A stretch of 64,000 nt of DNA, taken from Vibrio intestinalis (GTDB lineage Bacteria > Pseudomonadota > Gammaproteobacteria > Enterobacterales > Vibrionaceae). The stretch lies in assembly GCF_025195085.2 (NCBI RefSeq), contig NZ_JANAVY020000003.1, positions 310,001 through 374,000 of the forward strand, in the 5' to 3' direction. Both the position numbers and the translations under genes were made by a program. Of the stretch, positions 44,795 to 54,493 are shown in pieces. Below the pieces are notes generated by a model, which worked only from the letters and a program-made list of their open reading frames with translations, was not told the origin of the DNA and did no database searches. Every line of letters begins with the position of its first letter. Within the stretch, counting starts at the first letter, position 1.

Positions 44795-47086
44795 TTATTT
44801 GAACGTTGTCCCTACGATCAAATAAATTGAATCAAAATCATTCTCGGTACGACCATAAGCCAACATAATAGGCCCAAGCGGCGAATCAATACCCGCAAAT
44901 AACGAGCCACCAACATACAAAGGCGCGTCATCTAGTTTGATGTCTGGATCTGACCAAACGCCACCATATTCAAGTGAGGCTCCGATATAAAACGGCGAGG
45001 TAAACAAGCCGAAATCATTGTCAAACCAACGGTAGCGGTAAACTAGGCTACCAAACGCTTTGTTTTGTCCAACTAAGCTATTTCTCGGAATACCGGATAA
45101 ATTCAGGAAGCCACCAATCTCTTTGGGATCAATCGGCAAACTCGATTTTTTGCTTTCCATGAAGCCTGTATCGACTGTTGCGACCAAAGTATGGCGATCA
45201 ACACTGTACGCACCAATAAAGGTCGCTCCGAATTCATAAACAGTATCTTCTTCTTCACTACCTTCAACAAGTAACGAATCGCCAGTAATCTCATCACGTG
45301 AGATTAGATAATCCAAATCCAAATAGATGCCGCGAGTTGGCAAACCAAAGCTATCGAGTGTATCAATACGGTAGTTTGCAAATACGCCTAACCTTTTAAA
45401 GGCCGCATCGCCTAATGAAGGCAAAGAAGAGAAACCACCATCACCATCAGTGTAGCGGCCACCAATTTTAAACTCTCGCCATAAGGTTTGCTGGTAACCC
45501 AATGCGGCTTCTACAACCCATTCAGTATATGTCACAGGTAGAAAGTCCTGCGTTGCTTCTAAAGTTGTATCTTCAAAGCCACTGACAGGCGCATTCCTTT
45601 TACGTTTACTGTAGCTAGTGCCAAAGGTAGTGAATGCCTTTTGGCTAGAGAAAAATGGGCTAAACAACTCAGCTTCGAATGCTTTGTCAGTTCCCATTTC
45701 AACGTTAGTTCTTAGCTCGGCACCGTGCGAGTTTAAATCGGTAAAGTTAGTGGACACCCCGATGGAATATTGGCTGTCGGTACTAAAGTCATCTTCGAGG
45801 AAGAAACGAAAGTTAACGTAGTTTGGTCCCCACGCTTTTTCATTCACATCAACAACCAATACGTCTTCGTCATCGCGCTGTTCGTATTGGTAAGTGATCA
45901 ATTCAAAACGGTCTAAGGCATAAAGATCTTGTACGCTGCGTTCAATTTCAGCGGTGCTGAGCGTTTGGTTTGCTTCTAAGTTTAAGCGATTATCAAGTAA
46001 ATCATCGGTGTAGTGAGTGTTGTTATTGATCACGACATCGCTTACCACAATTTCATCACCATAACGTAGCTGCTTACGCGCTTGTTGCTTGCGATCGATG
46101 TATTGTTGATATTCCGCGTTGGATACCGATAAAACTGCCAGCTGCTCTTGCGCCTTTAGCGCCACTTGATAACCGGTTTGATAGGCCTCAGGCATACGAT
46201 CAAACTCTGTGGTTTCCATTTCTCCCACTTCTGGGCGCAGTAAAATATCGCCTTCCGCTAGGGTTTCTGCTTGCTTAGCAGTGCTGCGGCGCACTAGATA
46301 ATTAGACAGCTGATCGGCCACGGTAAATAGGTCAGTAAAGTCTTCTTCGGTTTTATAGTCAGTACTAATATCAACCGCGATAACAATATCTGCGCCAAGA
46401 TCACGCGCTACATCGACCGGCATGTTATTGGTGACACCACCGTCCACCAGCAATTGATCGTTAAGTTGATAAGGAGGCAATGCCCCCGGTACTGACATAC
46501 TGGCCATCATGGCATCAACTAAGAAACCATCACCGATGATCACAGGCTTAAGGTTTACAATGTCTGTCGCCACTGAGCGATAAGGGATCGCTAAATGATC
46601 AAATGAACTGAATGCCGGTAGGTTTCCTGAAGTTTCGCGCAAGATTTTCAGCATATTCTGCCCTTGCACAACCCCGCGAGCAGCTTTGATTTCACCCCAA
46701 CCTAGGCCAAGGTCAGTGGTCAATTGGTAGCGGTCTTCATACTCTTTATCACGCACACGACGCTGGCTGCGATCTACGCGATCGCGGTAGCCGTGGTTCC
46801 AATCGACCGTAGTAATAAAGCTTTCAATTTCATCGGCGCTCATGCCTGTGGCATACAAACCACCAACATAGGCTCCCATACTGGTACCGGTGATGTAATC
46901 GACTGGAATGCGCATCTCTTCAAGCGCTTTTAGAACACCAATATGCGCGGCACCTTTAGCGCCACCACCAGCTAATACAACCGCAACTTTTGGGCGCTCG
47001 GCTTGCGTTTCAGCGATGGCTTCTGCTCGGGCTAAACTCGGTAATGCCACTAAAACTACCATTAACACATGGCAAAGCTTCTTCAC
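44795..47086 (-). CDS. Patatin-like phospholipase with POTRA and outer-membrane beta-barrel (PlpD type)
   Basis: The 763-residue product combines a patatin esterase domain, a POTRA domain and a C-terminal 16-strand-type barrel, the type Vd autotransporter plan of PlpD. With the GTG start at 47086 (AAGGA upstream) it gains a clean signal peptide, MKKLCHVLMVVLVALPSLARA. Alternative starts further 5' would overlap mrcB. The oxyanion loop is GGGAKG (40-45), the nucleophile S69 is in GTSMG, and the partner D215 is in VDGG. POTRA spans about 340-420, and the barrel runs to a terminal aromatic strand (YLIVGTTFK). It probably hydrolyses phospholipids at the envelope. The gene lies 45 bases after mrcB and may be cotranscribed with it. 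Confidence 0.9.
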   Translation of the reverse strand: MKKLCHVLMVVLVALPSLARAEAIAETQAERPKVAVVLAGGGAKGAAHIGVLKALEEMRIPVDYITGTSMGAYVGGLYATGMSADEIESFITTVDWNHGYRDRVDRSQRRVRDKEYEDRYQLTTDLGLGWGEIKAARGVVQGQNMLKILRETSGNLPAFSSFDHLAIPYRSVATDIVNLKPVIIGDGFLVDAMMASMSVPGALPPYQLNDQLLVDGGVTNNMPVDVARDLGADIVIAVDISTDYKTEEDFTDLFTVADQLSNYLVRRSTAKQAETLAEGDILLRPEVGEMETTEFDRMPEAYQTGYQVALKAQEQLAVLSVSNAEYQQYIDRKQQARKQLRYGDEIVVSDVVINNNTHYTDDLLDNRLNLEANQTLSTAEIERSVQDLYALDRFELITYQYEQRDDEDVLVVDVNEKAWGPNYVNFRFFLEDDFSTDSQYSIGVSTNFTDLNSHGAELRTNVEMGTDKAFEAELFSPFFSSQKAFTTFGTSYSKRKRNAPVSGFEDTTLEATQDFLPVTYTEWVVEAALGYQQTLWREFKIGGRYTDGDGGFSSLPSLGDAAFKRLGVFANYRIDTLDSFGLPTRGIYLDLDYLISRDEITGDSLLVEGSEEEDTVYEFGATFIGAYSVDRHTLVATVDTGFMESKKSSLPIDPKEIGGFLNLSGIPRNSLVGQNKAFGSLVYRYRWFDNDFGLFTSPFYIGASLEYGGVWSDPDIKLDDAPLYVGGSLFAGIDSPLGPIMLAYGRTENDFDSIYLIVGTTFK

Positions 47087-47130
47087 GACGAAAATTCCTT
47101 TATCGATTACTCTTGAACGGTTTGGGATAG

Positions 47131-49491
47131 CTACCAACTGAATATATTTTTAAGCCATTGAGCAGGTTGCTTTTCACACTCTTGCTGCAACTTACCATTT
47201 TCATCCCAAACTGGCAGCTTAAAATTGTTACTACAATCAAGCTGTAAGTCACCTTTTTCAGTTTTTTCAAACCCTAAAGTGCTGATGCCTTTTGGCCAAG
47301 GTAAGCTTAGTTGAGTCGGGATTCGATGCTGCAAATATTCGGCATACACTCGCAAAGCGCCGCTTGATCCGGTCAATTTAGTGGATTTATTATCATCGCG
47401 ACCAAGCCAAATTGTCGTCACCTCTCGACCATCAATACCAACAAACCAACTGTCGCGAGTATCGTTACTGGTGCCGGTTTTACCCGCCAAAGCTGCCCAA
47501 GCAAATTGACTGTTCAAGTAACGGCCCGTACCTTCTGCAACACCGCGTTTCATGGCATACGTGGTTAACCATGCCGCTCGCTGGTCTACCGTTTGTTTTG
47601 CCGTTGGCAAAGATTGGAACAATATCTCCCCTTCCATATCGACCACTGAACGCAGTGCAGAAAGTTTGGCTTGTTTACCTGAATTGGTCAGCGTTTGATA
47701 CATCTGAGCCACTTCAAATGGTGTCAGGGTAAATGAACCAAGGAACATCGATGGCACTGGACGAACCTCATTTCGATCCACGCCCAGCTTTTCTAAGGTA
47801 TCAACGACATTATCGATACCCAGCTGCATCCCTAGTTGAACCGTTGGAACATTGAGAGATTTCGCCAATGCAATATAGAGCGGTACATCACCACGGAACT
47901 TACGATCGTAGTTGCGCGGCGACCATACGTTGCCTTTCGAGCCCTTAAGGCTAATCGGTTTATCATTTAACGTCGTGGCTAAGTTATAACGCTCTGGCTG
48001 CTGAAGTGCAGTTAGATACACCGCAGGCTTAGCCAAAGAACCAATTTGACGACTGGCATTCAACGCGCGGTTAAATCCGTCATAGCCTGTGCGTTTTCCC
48101 CCAACCATGGCGCGAATTTCCCCACTGTGGCGATCAACGGCAATGGCTGCACCTTCTAATGAGTTACCCGCAACTTTTGCCAACTGCGGGATCTTTTTCT
48201 CTATTGCCTTTTCAAGCTGATCTTGTGAAACCGGATCGAGCGAGGTAAACACACGTAGCCCTTTGCCCGACTCATAAGCATCACCAACTTTCTGCTTGAG
48301 CTCGATTTTCACCTGTTGGAAATAGGCAGGCTGGCGGCTAGCAATTTGCGGGTTCTTTTGAATATCGAGTGGACGACTGGCCGCTTGATCAAATTCACTG
48401 GAGGTCAGTAGACCTTGCTGCATCATCAAACGCAGTACGAGATCACGACGTTTCTGTGCGCGCTCTGGATAACGAACTGGATTGTAATAGGATGGGCCTT
48501 TCACCATACCCACTAAGAGCGCAAGCTGATCAATGCGCAGCTCTTGAATTGGCTGACCAAAGTAAAGGCGCGCCGCTAAACCAAAACCATGAATCGCTTC
48601 ACCGCGGCTTTGACCTAAATAAACTTCGTTTAAATACGCTTCTAAGATTCGATCTTTGTCGTAACGGTAATCCAAAATAAGCGCGATGTAGGCCTCTCGA
48701 ACTTTACGCCATAAAGTTCGATCACTGTTCAGAAAGAGGTTCTTCGCTAGCTGCTGAGTTAAGGTACTGCCACCTTGAACAGTGCGCCCCGCTTTAAGGT
48801 TAACCACCATGGCGCGAGCAATGGCCAATGGTGATACCCCTTCATGCTGATAAAAGTCACGATCTTCAGTCACCAACAGAGCATCGACCATCACCTCAGG
48901 GAACTCTTCACGGCGCAAGAATAGCCGCTGCTGATCTTTGTTTTTCTCTAACATGCCGAGCATTTTTGGCTCGATACGCAAGTAACCAAAGTCTTTCTTC
49001 GTCTCTAGCGATTGAATACGCTGTAGCCCTGTGTCACTGAAATGCAGCATCACATGACGGTCAGGCTCTGGGCCATCAGTAAACTCAAACGGGCGCCGAA
49101 TTAGCTCAATTTTGGTTGAAGAAGACGAATATTCCCCAGGGTACTTAGGCTGGCGAACTTTGCGATAGTTGAGCACATCCAGCTCATTACGCACTTCTTT
49201 GATACTGATGTTATCACCTGGAGAGAGCGTTAAAATGCGCGCATAGACCACAGTTGGCAGCTCAAAAAGCTGCCCTTCAAATTTCTGCTTAACGATATTA
49301 TCGAGATAAATACCGACGAATAACAGCACCGCAAAACCGGCCAAAGCGAGCTTCCAGCTAATGCTCCACAATTTTTTCAGCCACGACGATTGTTTGCCCG
49401 TACTGCTTTTTTTGGTCGATTTAGCACGAGGGCGCTTAGTCGTTTTTTTCGCTGGCGTCTTACGTGTGGTTTTGGTCGTTTTCTTAGTCAT
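47131..49491 (-). CDS. mrcB: Penicillin-binding protein 1B (bifunctional class A PBP)
   Basis: This 786-residue peptidoglycan synthase has a Lys/Thr-rich cytoplasmic tail (1-36), one membrane helix (about 42-63) and a UB2H-like domain (about 75-170). The GT51 glycosyltransferase domain has catalytic E209 in VTEDRDFYQHEGV and GGSTLTQQLAKNL. The transpeptidase domain has nucleophile S485 in SLAK and the KTG box in AGKTGTSNDTRDSWF. UB2H is the docking site for the lipoprotein activator LpoB in E. coli. The domain order identifies PBP1B rather than PBP1A. Confidence 0.96.
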   Translation of the reverse strand: MTKKTTKTTRKTPAKKTTKRPRAKSTKKSSTGKQSSWLKKLWSISWKLALAGFAVLLFVGIYLDNIVKQKFEGQLFELPTVVYARILTLSPGDNISIKEVRNELDVLNYRKVRQPKYPGEYSSSSTKIELIRRPFEFTDGPEPDRHVMLHFSDTGLQRIQSLETKKDFGYLRIEPKMLGMLEKNKDQQRLFLRREEFPEVMVDALLVTEDRDFYQHEGVSPLAIARAMVVNLKAGRTVQGGSTLTQQLAKNLFLNSDRTLWRKVREAYIALILDYRYDKDRILEAYLNEVYLGQSRGEAIHGFGLAARLYFGQPIQELRIDQLALLVGMVKGPSYYNPVRYPERAQKRRDLVLRLMMQQGLLTSSEFDQAASRPLDIQKNPQIASRQPAYFQQVKIELKQKVGDAYESGKGLRVFTSLDPVSQDQLEKAIEKKIPQLAKVAGNSLEGAAIAVDRHSGEIRAMVGGKRTGYDGFNRALNASRQIGSLAKPAVYLTALQQPERYNLATTLNDKPISLKGSKGNVWSPRNYDRKFRGDVPLYIALAKSLNVPTVQLGMQLGIDNVVDTLEKLGVDRNEVRPVPSMFLGSFTLTPFEVAQMYQTLTNSGKQAKLSALRSVVDMEGEILFQSLPTAKQTVDQRAAWLTTYAMKRGVAEGTGRYLNSQFAWAALAGKTGTSNDTRDSWFVGIDGREVTTIWLGRDDNKSTKLTGSSGALRVYAEYLQHRIPTQLSLPWPKGISTLGFEKTEKGDLQLDCSNNFKLPVWDENGKLQQECEKQPAQWLKNIFSW

Positions 49492-49531
49492 TACTTGTCT
49501 TATTATCTAATTTAGTTCGTTATCTGGCTGA

Positions 49532-52060
49532 TTAGCTTTTATTAAACTGACGTTTCGTTTTACTGGTCGCTTCGTGATTAGCAGGATCATCAGGCCAGAC
49601 GTGCTTAGGATAACGACCTTTCATCTCTTTTTTAACTTCCACATAAGCTCCTGACCAAAAACTTGCAAGGTCACTGGTCAGCTGCAGTGGCCTTTGTGCT
49701 GGCGACAACAACTCTACCACTACTGTCTGGCTGCCTTGTGCGACAGTTGGCGAAGTTTTCTCCCCAAACATCTCCTGCATGCGTACAGAAAGCACTGGCG
49801 ATTGCCCTACTTGATAACGAATTCTCTTGTTGCTGCCCGTCTGCACTTGATAATGGGTAGGTAGCCATTGGTCTATTTCTTGGCTCAGCGGCCAGCCGAG
49901 ATAAGCATTCAATGCTTCTGTCAGATTGACTTTATTGAGAGATTTAACCGAACTAACCCCAACCAAATACGGTGCTAGCCAATCTTCTAAATCATCCACT
50001 AACGCTTGCTCTTGCATGTTTGGCCATGCTTGTTCTGGCAACCATTCACTCGCACAACGAATACGAGTCAGCAGCTCATTGGCGCTTTCCGTCCAGTTCA
50101 AACAGCTCAAACCTTTACGACGAACATAGTTGATCAGCGCCTCTGTCATCTTTTCAGCTGGTGGATTCGGCAAAGCTTTACGCTCAACAATCAAACGTCC
50201 CCAAAGCGTGCGCTGCTCCGCGACTAAACGGCCTTTATGTTCATCCCAGTCAGCCACCTCTTGCTCGGTGAACAGCTCCGGCAACTCAGTTTGCAAATCA
50301 GCAATATCAAGCGAGACTGCCAAATTAAGTAAGGATGAATCAGAACGGCCACGCATTAAATCAATCGCAATCAAGTAATCTTGGTCGGCCATAGGGTCAT
50401 CTTGCCTTGCTTCAACACCATGACCATTAGCTAAGATGAACTTACCTTGTTGGGAGCTGCCTTGCTGCACGCTACCATGAAGAACGGAACGACTCTGTGC
50501 CAACCGATCTGGATAAGCCAAAGCCAGCACTAAACCTACTAGCGATTCATTAACCTTGTTGGCTTTAAACGGTGAATCAAGCTTCTGTCCTAATGCTTGA
50601 GCACGGCGATTTACAACGCTCTGTTTACTGTGCTTACCTTGTTTAAAACGATGCACACTGTGCAGCAAATCAGACACATTGCGCTCAGGCTCTTCAATTA
50701 AAGCGGCAACAATAATGGCTGTATCTAACCAACCAGAATGCTGCTTAGCGTGCATCAGCATCGCAACAGAACGAGGCTCCCCACCCAATTGCTGCGCTTG
50801 TTGGCCTAACTGAGTGAGCTGATGATTGTCATCCATCAAACCAAGGCGCTGCAAAAGCTGCCTTGCTTGATTTAAACCCTGCGCTGGCGGCACATCTAAC
50901 CAACACAGATCCGCTGGATTCACACAGCCCCACTGCGCTAGTTCCATAGCAAGGCCAGACAAATCAGAATGATTAATCTCCGCACTCGGCACCATAGGTT
51001 GTTGGTTTAATTGGCTTTCACTGTATAAGCGTACGCAGATGCCCTCTTCAATACGCCCAGCACGACCCGCGCGCTGCTCCGCTGAAGATTGCGCAATACG
51101 CACCTGTTCTAACTTGGTGACACCTGTTTTTAAATCGAACTTCGCAACTCGCTCTAGGCCTGAGTCGACCACAATACGAATGCCTTCAATGGTCAACGAC
51201 GTTTCCGCAATATTGGTCGCCAATACCACTTTACGACGGCCTTGCTGAGCGGGCTGAATGGCTTGTTGTTGCTGCTTAAAATCTAACTGACCATGCAAAG
51301 GGCAAATATCTACATCGCTTGCCAGTTGAGTTAGCCTGTCTTGCACTTGATTAATACTGCCAACACCGGGTAGAAAAGCGAGTAACGAACCAGATTCTTG
51401 GTTCATAAGTGAGGTAATTTGTCTTGCCATTACATCGACAAAAAAATCATTAGGTTTAAGTGGTAGATAACGTTTCTCTACCGCAAAGGCGCGCCCTTCA
51501 GATTCGACATAGTTCGCTTCTGGCATCAAGCTCAGTAAAGCATGCTGATCTAAAGTGGCTGACATCACGATGAGTTTAAGATCGTCACGCAGCGCTTCTT
51601 GAATCTCCAAACTCAGCGCCAAAGCAGTATCAGCATGTATGCTGCGCTCATGAAACTCATCGAAAATGATCATATCGACACCAGAAAGCTCCGGATCGGT
51701 CTGGATCATTCTGGTCATGACCCCTTCAGTGACAATCTCTAATTGAGTATTGGCGCTGACCTTATTTTCGCCACGTACGCGGTAACCCACGCGCTGCCCG
51801 ACGTCTTCACCCAACTGCTGCGCCAAATAACGAGCAATGTTTCTCGCGGCCAAGCGGCGCGGCTCAAGCATAATTATTTTGCCCGTGACGACTTTTTCTA
51901 ACAGCAGTTGCAACGGGAAATATGTCGATTTACCGGCTCCGGGCGCCGCTTTAACAATCAGTTGGTTATGAGAGCGAACACCTGACAACAGCTCAGGTAA
52001 CACAGCTTGAATGGGCAGTTGTGACAAAGGAAAGGCCTTGTGATGTAATGATGGCCACAT
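49532..52060 (-). CDS. hrpB: ATP-dependent RNA helicase-like protein HrpB
   Basis: This 842-residue DEAH/RHA-type helicase has Walker A GAGKST (41-46), a DEFH box (134-137) in place of DEAH, motif III SAT and motif VI QRAGRAGR. The C-terminal region is the HrpB-specific domain. Its cellular role is not established. The start is unsettled: ATG at 52060 has no ribosome site, while TTG at 52027 (MSQLPIQAVLPELL) has AAGG seven bases upstream and begins where E. coli HrpB does. The ATG is only 28 bases from the divergent sfsA ATG, so each promoter must lie inside the neighbouring gene or in that tiny gap. Confidence 0.93.
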   Translation of the reverse strand: MWPSLHHKAFPLSQLPIQAVLPELLSGVRSHNQLIVKAAPGAGKSTYFPLQLLLEKVVTGKIIMLEPRRLAARNIARYLAQQLGEDVGQRVGYRVRGENKVSANTQLEIVTEGVMTRMIQTDPELSGVDMIIFDEFHERSIHADTALALSLEIQEALRDDLKLIVMSATLDQHALLSLMPEANYVESEGRAFAVEKRYLPLKPNDFFVDVMARQITSLMNQESGSLLAFLPGVGSINQVQDRLTQLASDVDICPLHGQLDFKQQQQAIQPAQQGRRKVVLATNIAETSLTIEGIRIVVDSGLERVAKFDLKTGVTKLEQVRIAQSSAEQRAGRAGRIEEGICVRLYSESQLNQQPMVPSAEINHSDLSGLAMELAQWGCVNPADLCWLDVPPAQGLNQARQLLQRLGLMDDNHQLTQLGQQAQQLGGEPRSVAMLMHAKQHSGWLDTAIIVAALIEEPERNVSDLLHSVHRFKQGKHSKQSVVNRRAQALGQKLDSPFKANKVNESLVGLVLALAYPDRLAQSRSVLHGSVQQGSSQQGKFILANGHGVEARQDDPMADQDYLIAIDLMRGRSDSSLLNLAVSLDIADLQTELPELFTEQEVADWDEHKGRLVAEQRTLWGRLIVERKALPNPPAEKMTEALINYVRRKGLSCLNWTESANELLTRIRCASEWLPEQAWPNMQEQALVDDLEDWLAPYLVGVSSVKSLNKVNLTEALNAYLGWPLSQEIDQWLPTHYQVQTGSNKRIRYQVGQSPVLSVRMQEMFGEKTSPTVAQGSQTVVVELLSPAQRPLQLTSDLASFWSGAYVEVKKEMKGRYPKHVWPDDPANHEATSKTKRQFNKS

Positions 52061-52088
52061 TGTATAGAAGAATCTTAGTCAGACCAAA

Positions 52089-52811
52089 ATGAAGTTCGAA
52101 CCAGAGCTACAACCCGCTACGCTTATTAAACGCTATAAACGCTTTCTTGCCGATATTACCTTGTCTGATGGCAGCGAACGCACCATTCACTGTGCTAACA
52201 CTGGCGCCATGACAGGTTGCGCCATAGAGGGAGATACGGTGTGGTTTTCCACTTCCGATAACCTCAAGCGTAAATACCCCAACAGCTGGGAGTTGACCGA
52301 AACACAAGCTGGGCATCGTATATGTATTAACACCGCACGGGCCAACCACTTAGCGGTCGAAGGTATCGAGCAAGGTGTAATTTCTGAATTACAAGACTAT
52401 GCTCAACTGCGAACTGAAGTGAAATATGGCCAAGAAAATAGTCGAATTGATATCTTGCTCAGCGATGAATCAAAGCCAACATGCTATATAGAAGTAAAGA
52501 GCGTCACCTTGCTAGATGAGCAAGCGCAGCAAGGCCAAGGCTACTTTCCTGACACAGTGACCACTCGAGGACAAAAACACCTACGTGAATTGGCAGAAAT
52601 GGCTAAAAATGGAAACAGAGCGGTACTTTTATTCATTGTTTTGCATTCGGGTATTGAAAAAGTTTCTCCAGCGCACCATATAGACGCCAAATATTCACAA
52701 TTACTGAAAACCGCGATTGAACAAGGAGTGGAAGTCCTGTGCTACAAGGCAGAACTTTCCCAATGTGAGATGAAACTCGTAAAGGCTGTTGATTTTTGTT
52801 ATCAAAGTTAA
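52089..52811 (+). CDS. sfsA: DNA-binding protein SfsA (sugar fermentation stimulation)
   Basis: The 240-residue product has the full SfsA pattern: an N-terminal OB-like domain with [10 protein letters not shown] and [11 protein letters not shown], and a nuclease-like C-terminal fold with RIDILLSD and [11 protein letters not shown]. In E. coli it raises maltose gene expression and binds DNA nonspecifically; structural studies suggest a nuclease relative. It is divergent from hrpB and sits upstream of dksA, as in E. coli. Confidence 0.94.
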   Translation: MKFEPELQPATLIKRYKRFLADITLSDGSERTIHCANTGAMTGCAIEGDTVWFSTSDNLKRKYPNSWELTETQAGHRICINTARANHLAVEGIEQGVISELQDYAQLRTEVKYGQENSRIDILLSDESKPTCYIEVKSVTLLDEQAQQGQGYFPDTVTTRGQKHLRELAEMAKNGNRAVLLFIVLHSGIEKVSPAHHIDAKYSQLLKTAIEQGVEVLCYKAELSQCEMKLVKAVDFCYQS

Positions 52812-52857
52812 AAAATGATGCCGTCTTCACATTGACAATAACTTTACTCAACAGTAT

Positions 52858-52886
52858 TTGCCTCCTAAAGTTCTTTTTGCTATAGA
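52858..52886 (+). promoter_or_regulatory. dksA promoter
   Basis: TTGCCT (52858-52863) and TATAGA (52881-52886) are spaced by 17 bases, a good sigma70 promoter. The bases after the -10 (TACCCGCC) form a GC-rich discriminator, the type that ppGpp and DksA inhibit, so negative autoregulation is plausible. A small stem AACTGCT/AGCAGTT follows in the leader (about 52904-52919). Confidence 0.65.
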
Positions 52887-52944
52887 TACCCGCCTTAAAA
52901 TTAACTGCTCAAGCAGTTGACTAGGTGTTAGTAGGAGATGCTGC

Positions 52945-53391
52945 ATGCCAGAATCGAAGAAAAAAGCGCTAGGCATCCTAGCCATTGCAGGTGTTGAACC
53001 GTATCAACAGAAAGCAGGTGAAGAGTACATGTCACCTGAAATGTTGGAACATTTCAAAAAGATTTTAACCGCTTGGCGCGACCAGCTCAGGGAAGAAGTA
53101 GAGCGTACTGTCCACCATATGCAGGACGAAGCAGCTAACTTTCCAGATCCCGTTGACCGTGCTTCGCAAGAAGAAGAATTTAGCTTAGAGTTGCGTAACC
53201 GTGACCGCGAGCGTCGCTTGATCAAAAAGATTGAGAAGACACTAACTAAAATCGAAGAAGACGATTTCGGCTTCTGCGAATCTTGTGGTGTTGAAATCGG
53301 CATTCGTCGTCTAGAAGCGCGTCCAACCGCTGACCTTTGTATCGACTGTAAAACTCTTGCAGAGATCAAAGAAAGACAGATGCAAGGTTAA
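52945..53391 (+). CDS. dksA: RNA polymerase-binding transcription factor DksA
   Basis: This 148-residue partner of ppGpp inserts a coiled coil into the RNA polymerase secondary channel. The coiled-coil tip motif DPVDRA (68-73) has both critical acidic residues. The zinc finger has C111, C114, C132 and C135 (CESC and CIDC). Length and sequence match E. coli DksA (151). ATG at 52945 has TAGGAG upstream. In V. cholerae, DksA also affects virulence and motility genes. Confidence 0.97.
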   Translation: MPESKKKALGILAIAGVEPYQQKAGEEYMSPEMLEHFKKILTAWRDQLREEVERTVHHMQDEAANFPDPVDRASQEEEFSLELRNRDRERRLIKKIEKTLTKIEEDDFGFCESCGVEIGIRRLEARPTADLCIDCKTLAEIKERQMQG

Positions 53392-53410
53392 TCACAACCT
53401 GCAAATCGAG

Positions 53411-53437
53411 AAAAGGGAGCATATTGCTCCCTTTTTT
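53411..53437 (+). terminator. Terminator of dksA
   Basis: AAAGGGAGCA and TGCTCCCTTT pair around TAT and are followed by a run of six T (53432-53437). Confidence 0.9.
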
Positions 53438-53515
53438 AATTTTATGATTTAGCTTTCTGGCGAAACTCTGTTTTTCGTTATAATAGCCCATCAACCTACT
53501 TAACCCACATTCACT

Positions 53516-54406
53516 ATGAGTTACATTGGTCGCTTTGCCCCATCACCTTCTGGCCCACTGCATTTTGGCTCGCTTGTCGCCGCCTTAGGTAGCTACTTCC
53601 AAGCTAAATCTCAACAAGGCCAATGGCTAGTCCGTATTGAAGACCTCGATCCACCGCGAGAAATGGCGGGCGCGTCAGAGCTGATTTTAAACACACTAGA
53701 AGCGTACCAATTACATTGGGATGGCGAAGTGGTCTACCAAAGCCAACGTCACGGGTTATATCAACAGCAAATAGAACAATGGTTACAACAAGGCCAAGCT
53801 TATTACTGCCAATGCACCCGTAAAGCGATTAAAGCGTCTGGCGGGTTTTACCTTGGCACATGCCGAAATGAGAAGCTTGCAGGTAACGAACCCTACGCGA
53901 TTCGCCTAAAGATGACTCATCCTGTGTATCACTTTGATGATCAGAAGCATGGTCAACTGGCGATTCCGAAAGCGTTGGCAGATGAAGATTTTATTATAAA
54001 ACGCCGCGATGGCTTATTTGCGTATAACCTTGCGGTAGTATTAGACGATATTGATCAAGACGTGACTGAAGTAGTGCGCGGCGCAGATCTGATTGAGCCA
54101 ACTGGTCGACAAATTAGTTTGTACCAAATGCTTGGCCATCAACCAGTTAGCTACTTACATTTGCCACTTGCATTAGATGAGCATGGCAATAAGCTATCCA
54201 AGCAAAATCATGCTCCTGCGATTGATAACAACAACCCTAAGCCTGCTTTAATTGAGGCCATGCGCTTTCTTGGCTTTGAAATGAGCAGTGATATTTGCCA
54301 AGCCTCATTAGCGGAAATCATCGCTTGGGGAGTGAGTAATTGGCAGATAAAGCAGTTACCTAATTCAACCGAGATCACACCAAGATTCTCAAATCGGCCT
54401 TGTTAG
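53516..54406 (+). CDS. gluQRS: Glutamyl-queuosine tRNA(Asp) synthetase
   Basis: This 296-residue paralogue of the glutamyl-tRNA synthetase catalytic domain attaches glutamate to queuosine at position 34 of tRNA-Asp. The HIGH-like box is HFGS in SPSGPLHFGSLVAALGS (10-26). The zinc ligands are C100 and C102 in YCQCTR with a further pair downstream, and the KMSKS-like loop is KLSKQ. It has no anticodon-binding domain, as expected. A TATAAT box lies at 53479-53484. Linkage to dksA is conserved in many gamma-proteobacteria. Confidence 0.93.
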   Translation: MSYIGRFAPSPSGPLHFGSLVAALGSYFQAKSQQGQWLVRIEDLDPPREMAGASELILNTLEAYQLHWDGEVVYQSQRHGLYQQQIEQWLQQGQAYYCQCTRKAIKASGGFYLGTCRNEKLAGNEPYAIRLKMTHPVYHFDDQKHGQLAIPKALADEDFIIKRRDGLFAYNLAVVLDDIDQDVTEVVRGADLIEPTGRQISLYQMLGHQPVSYLHLPLALDEHGNKLSKQNHAPAIDNNNPKPALIEAMRFLGFEMSSDICQASLAEIIAWGVSNWQIKQLPNSTEITPRFSNRPC

Positions 54407-54493
54407 GCTATTATTAGCCGCAAATTCGCCTCTGAGCGTTAGAATTTAATGGAAGCAAAGCGGGATTTTAAAACCTGATTTTGCTAGAAGCAC

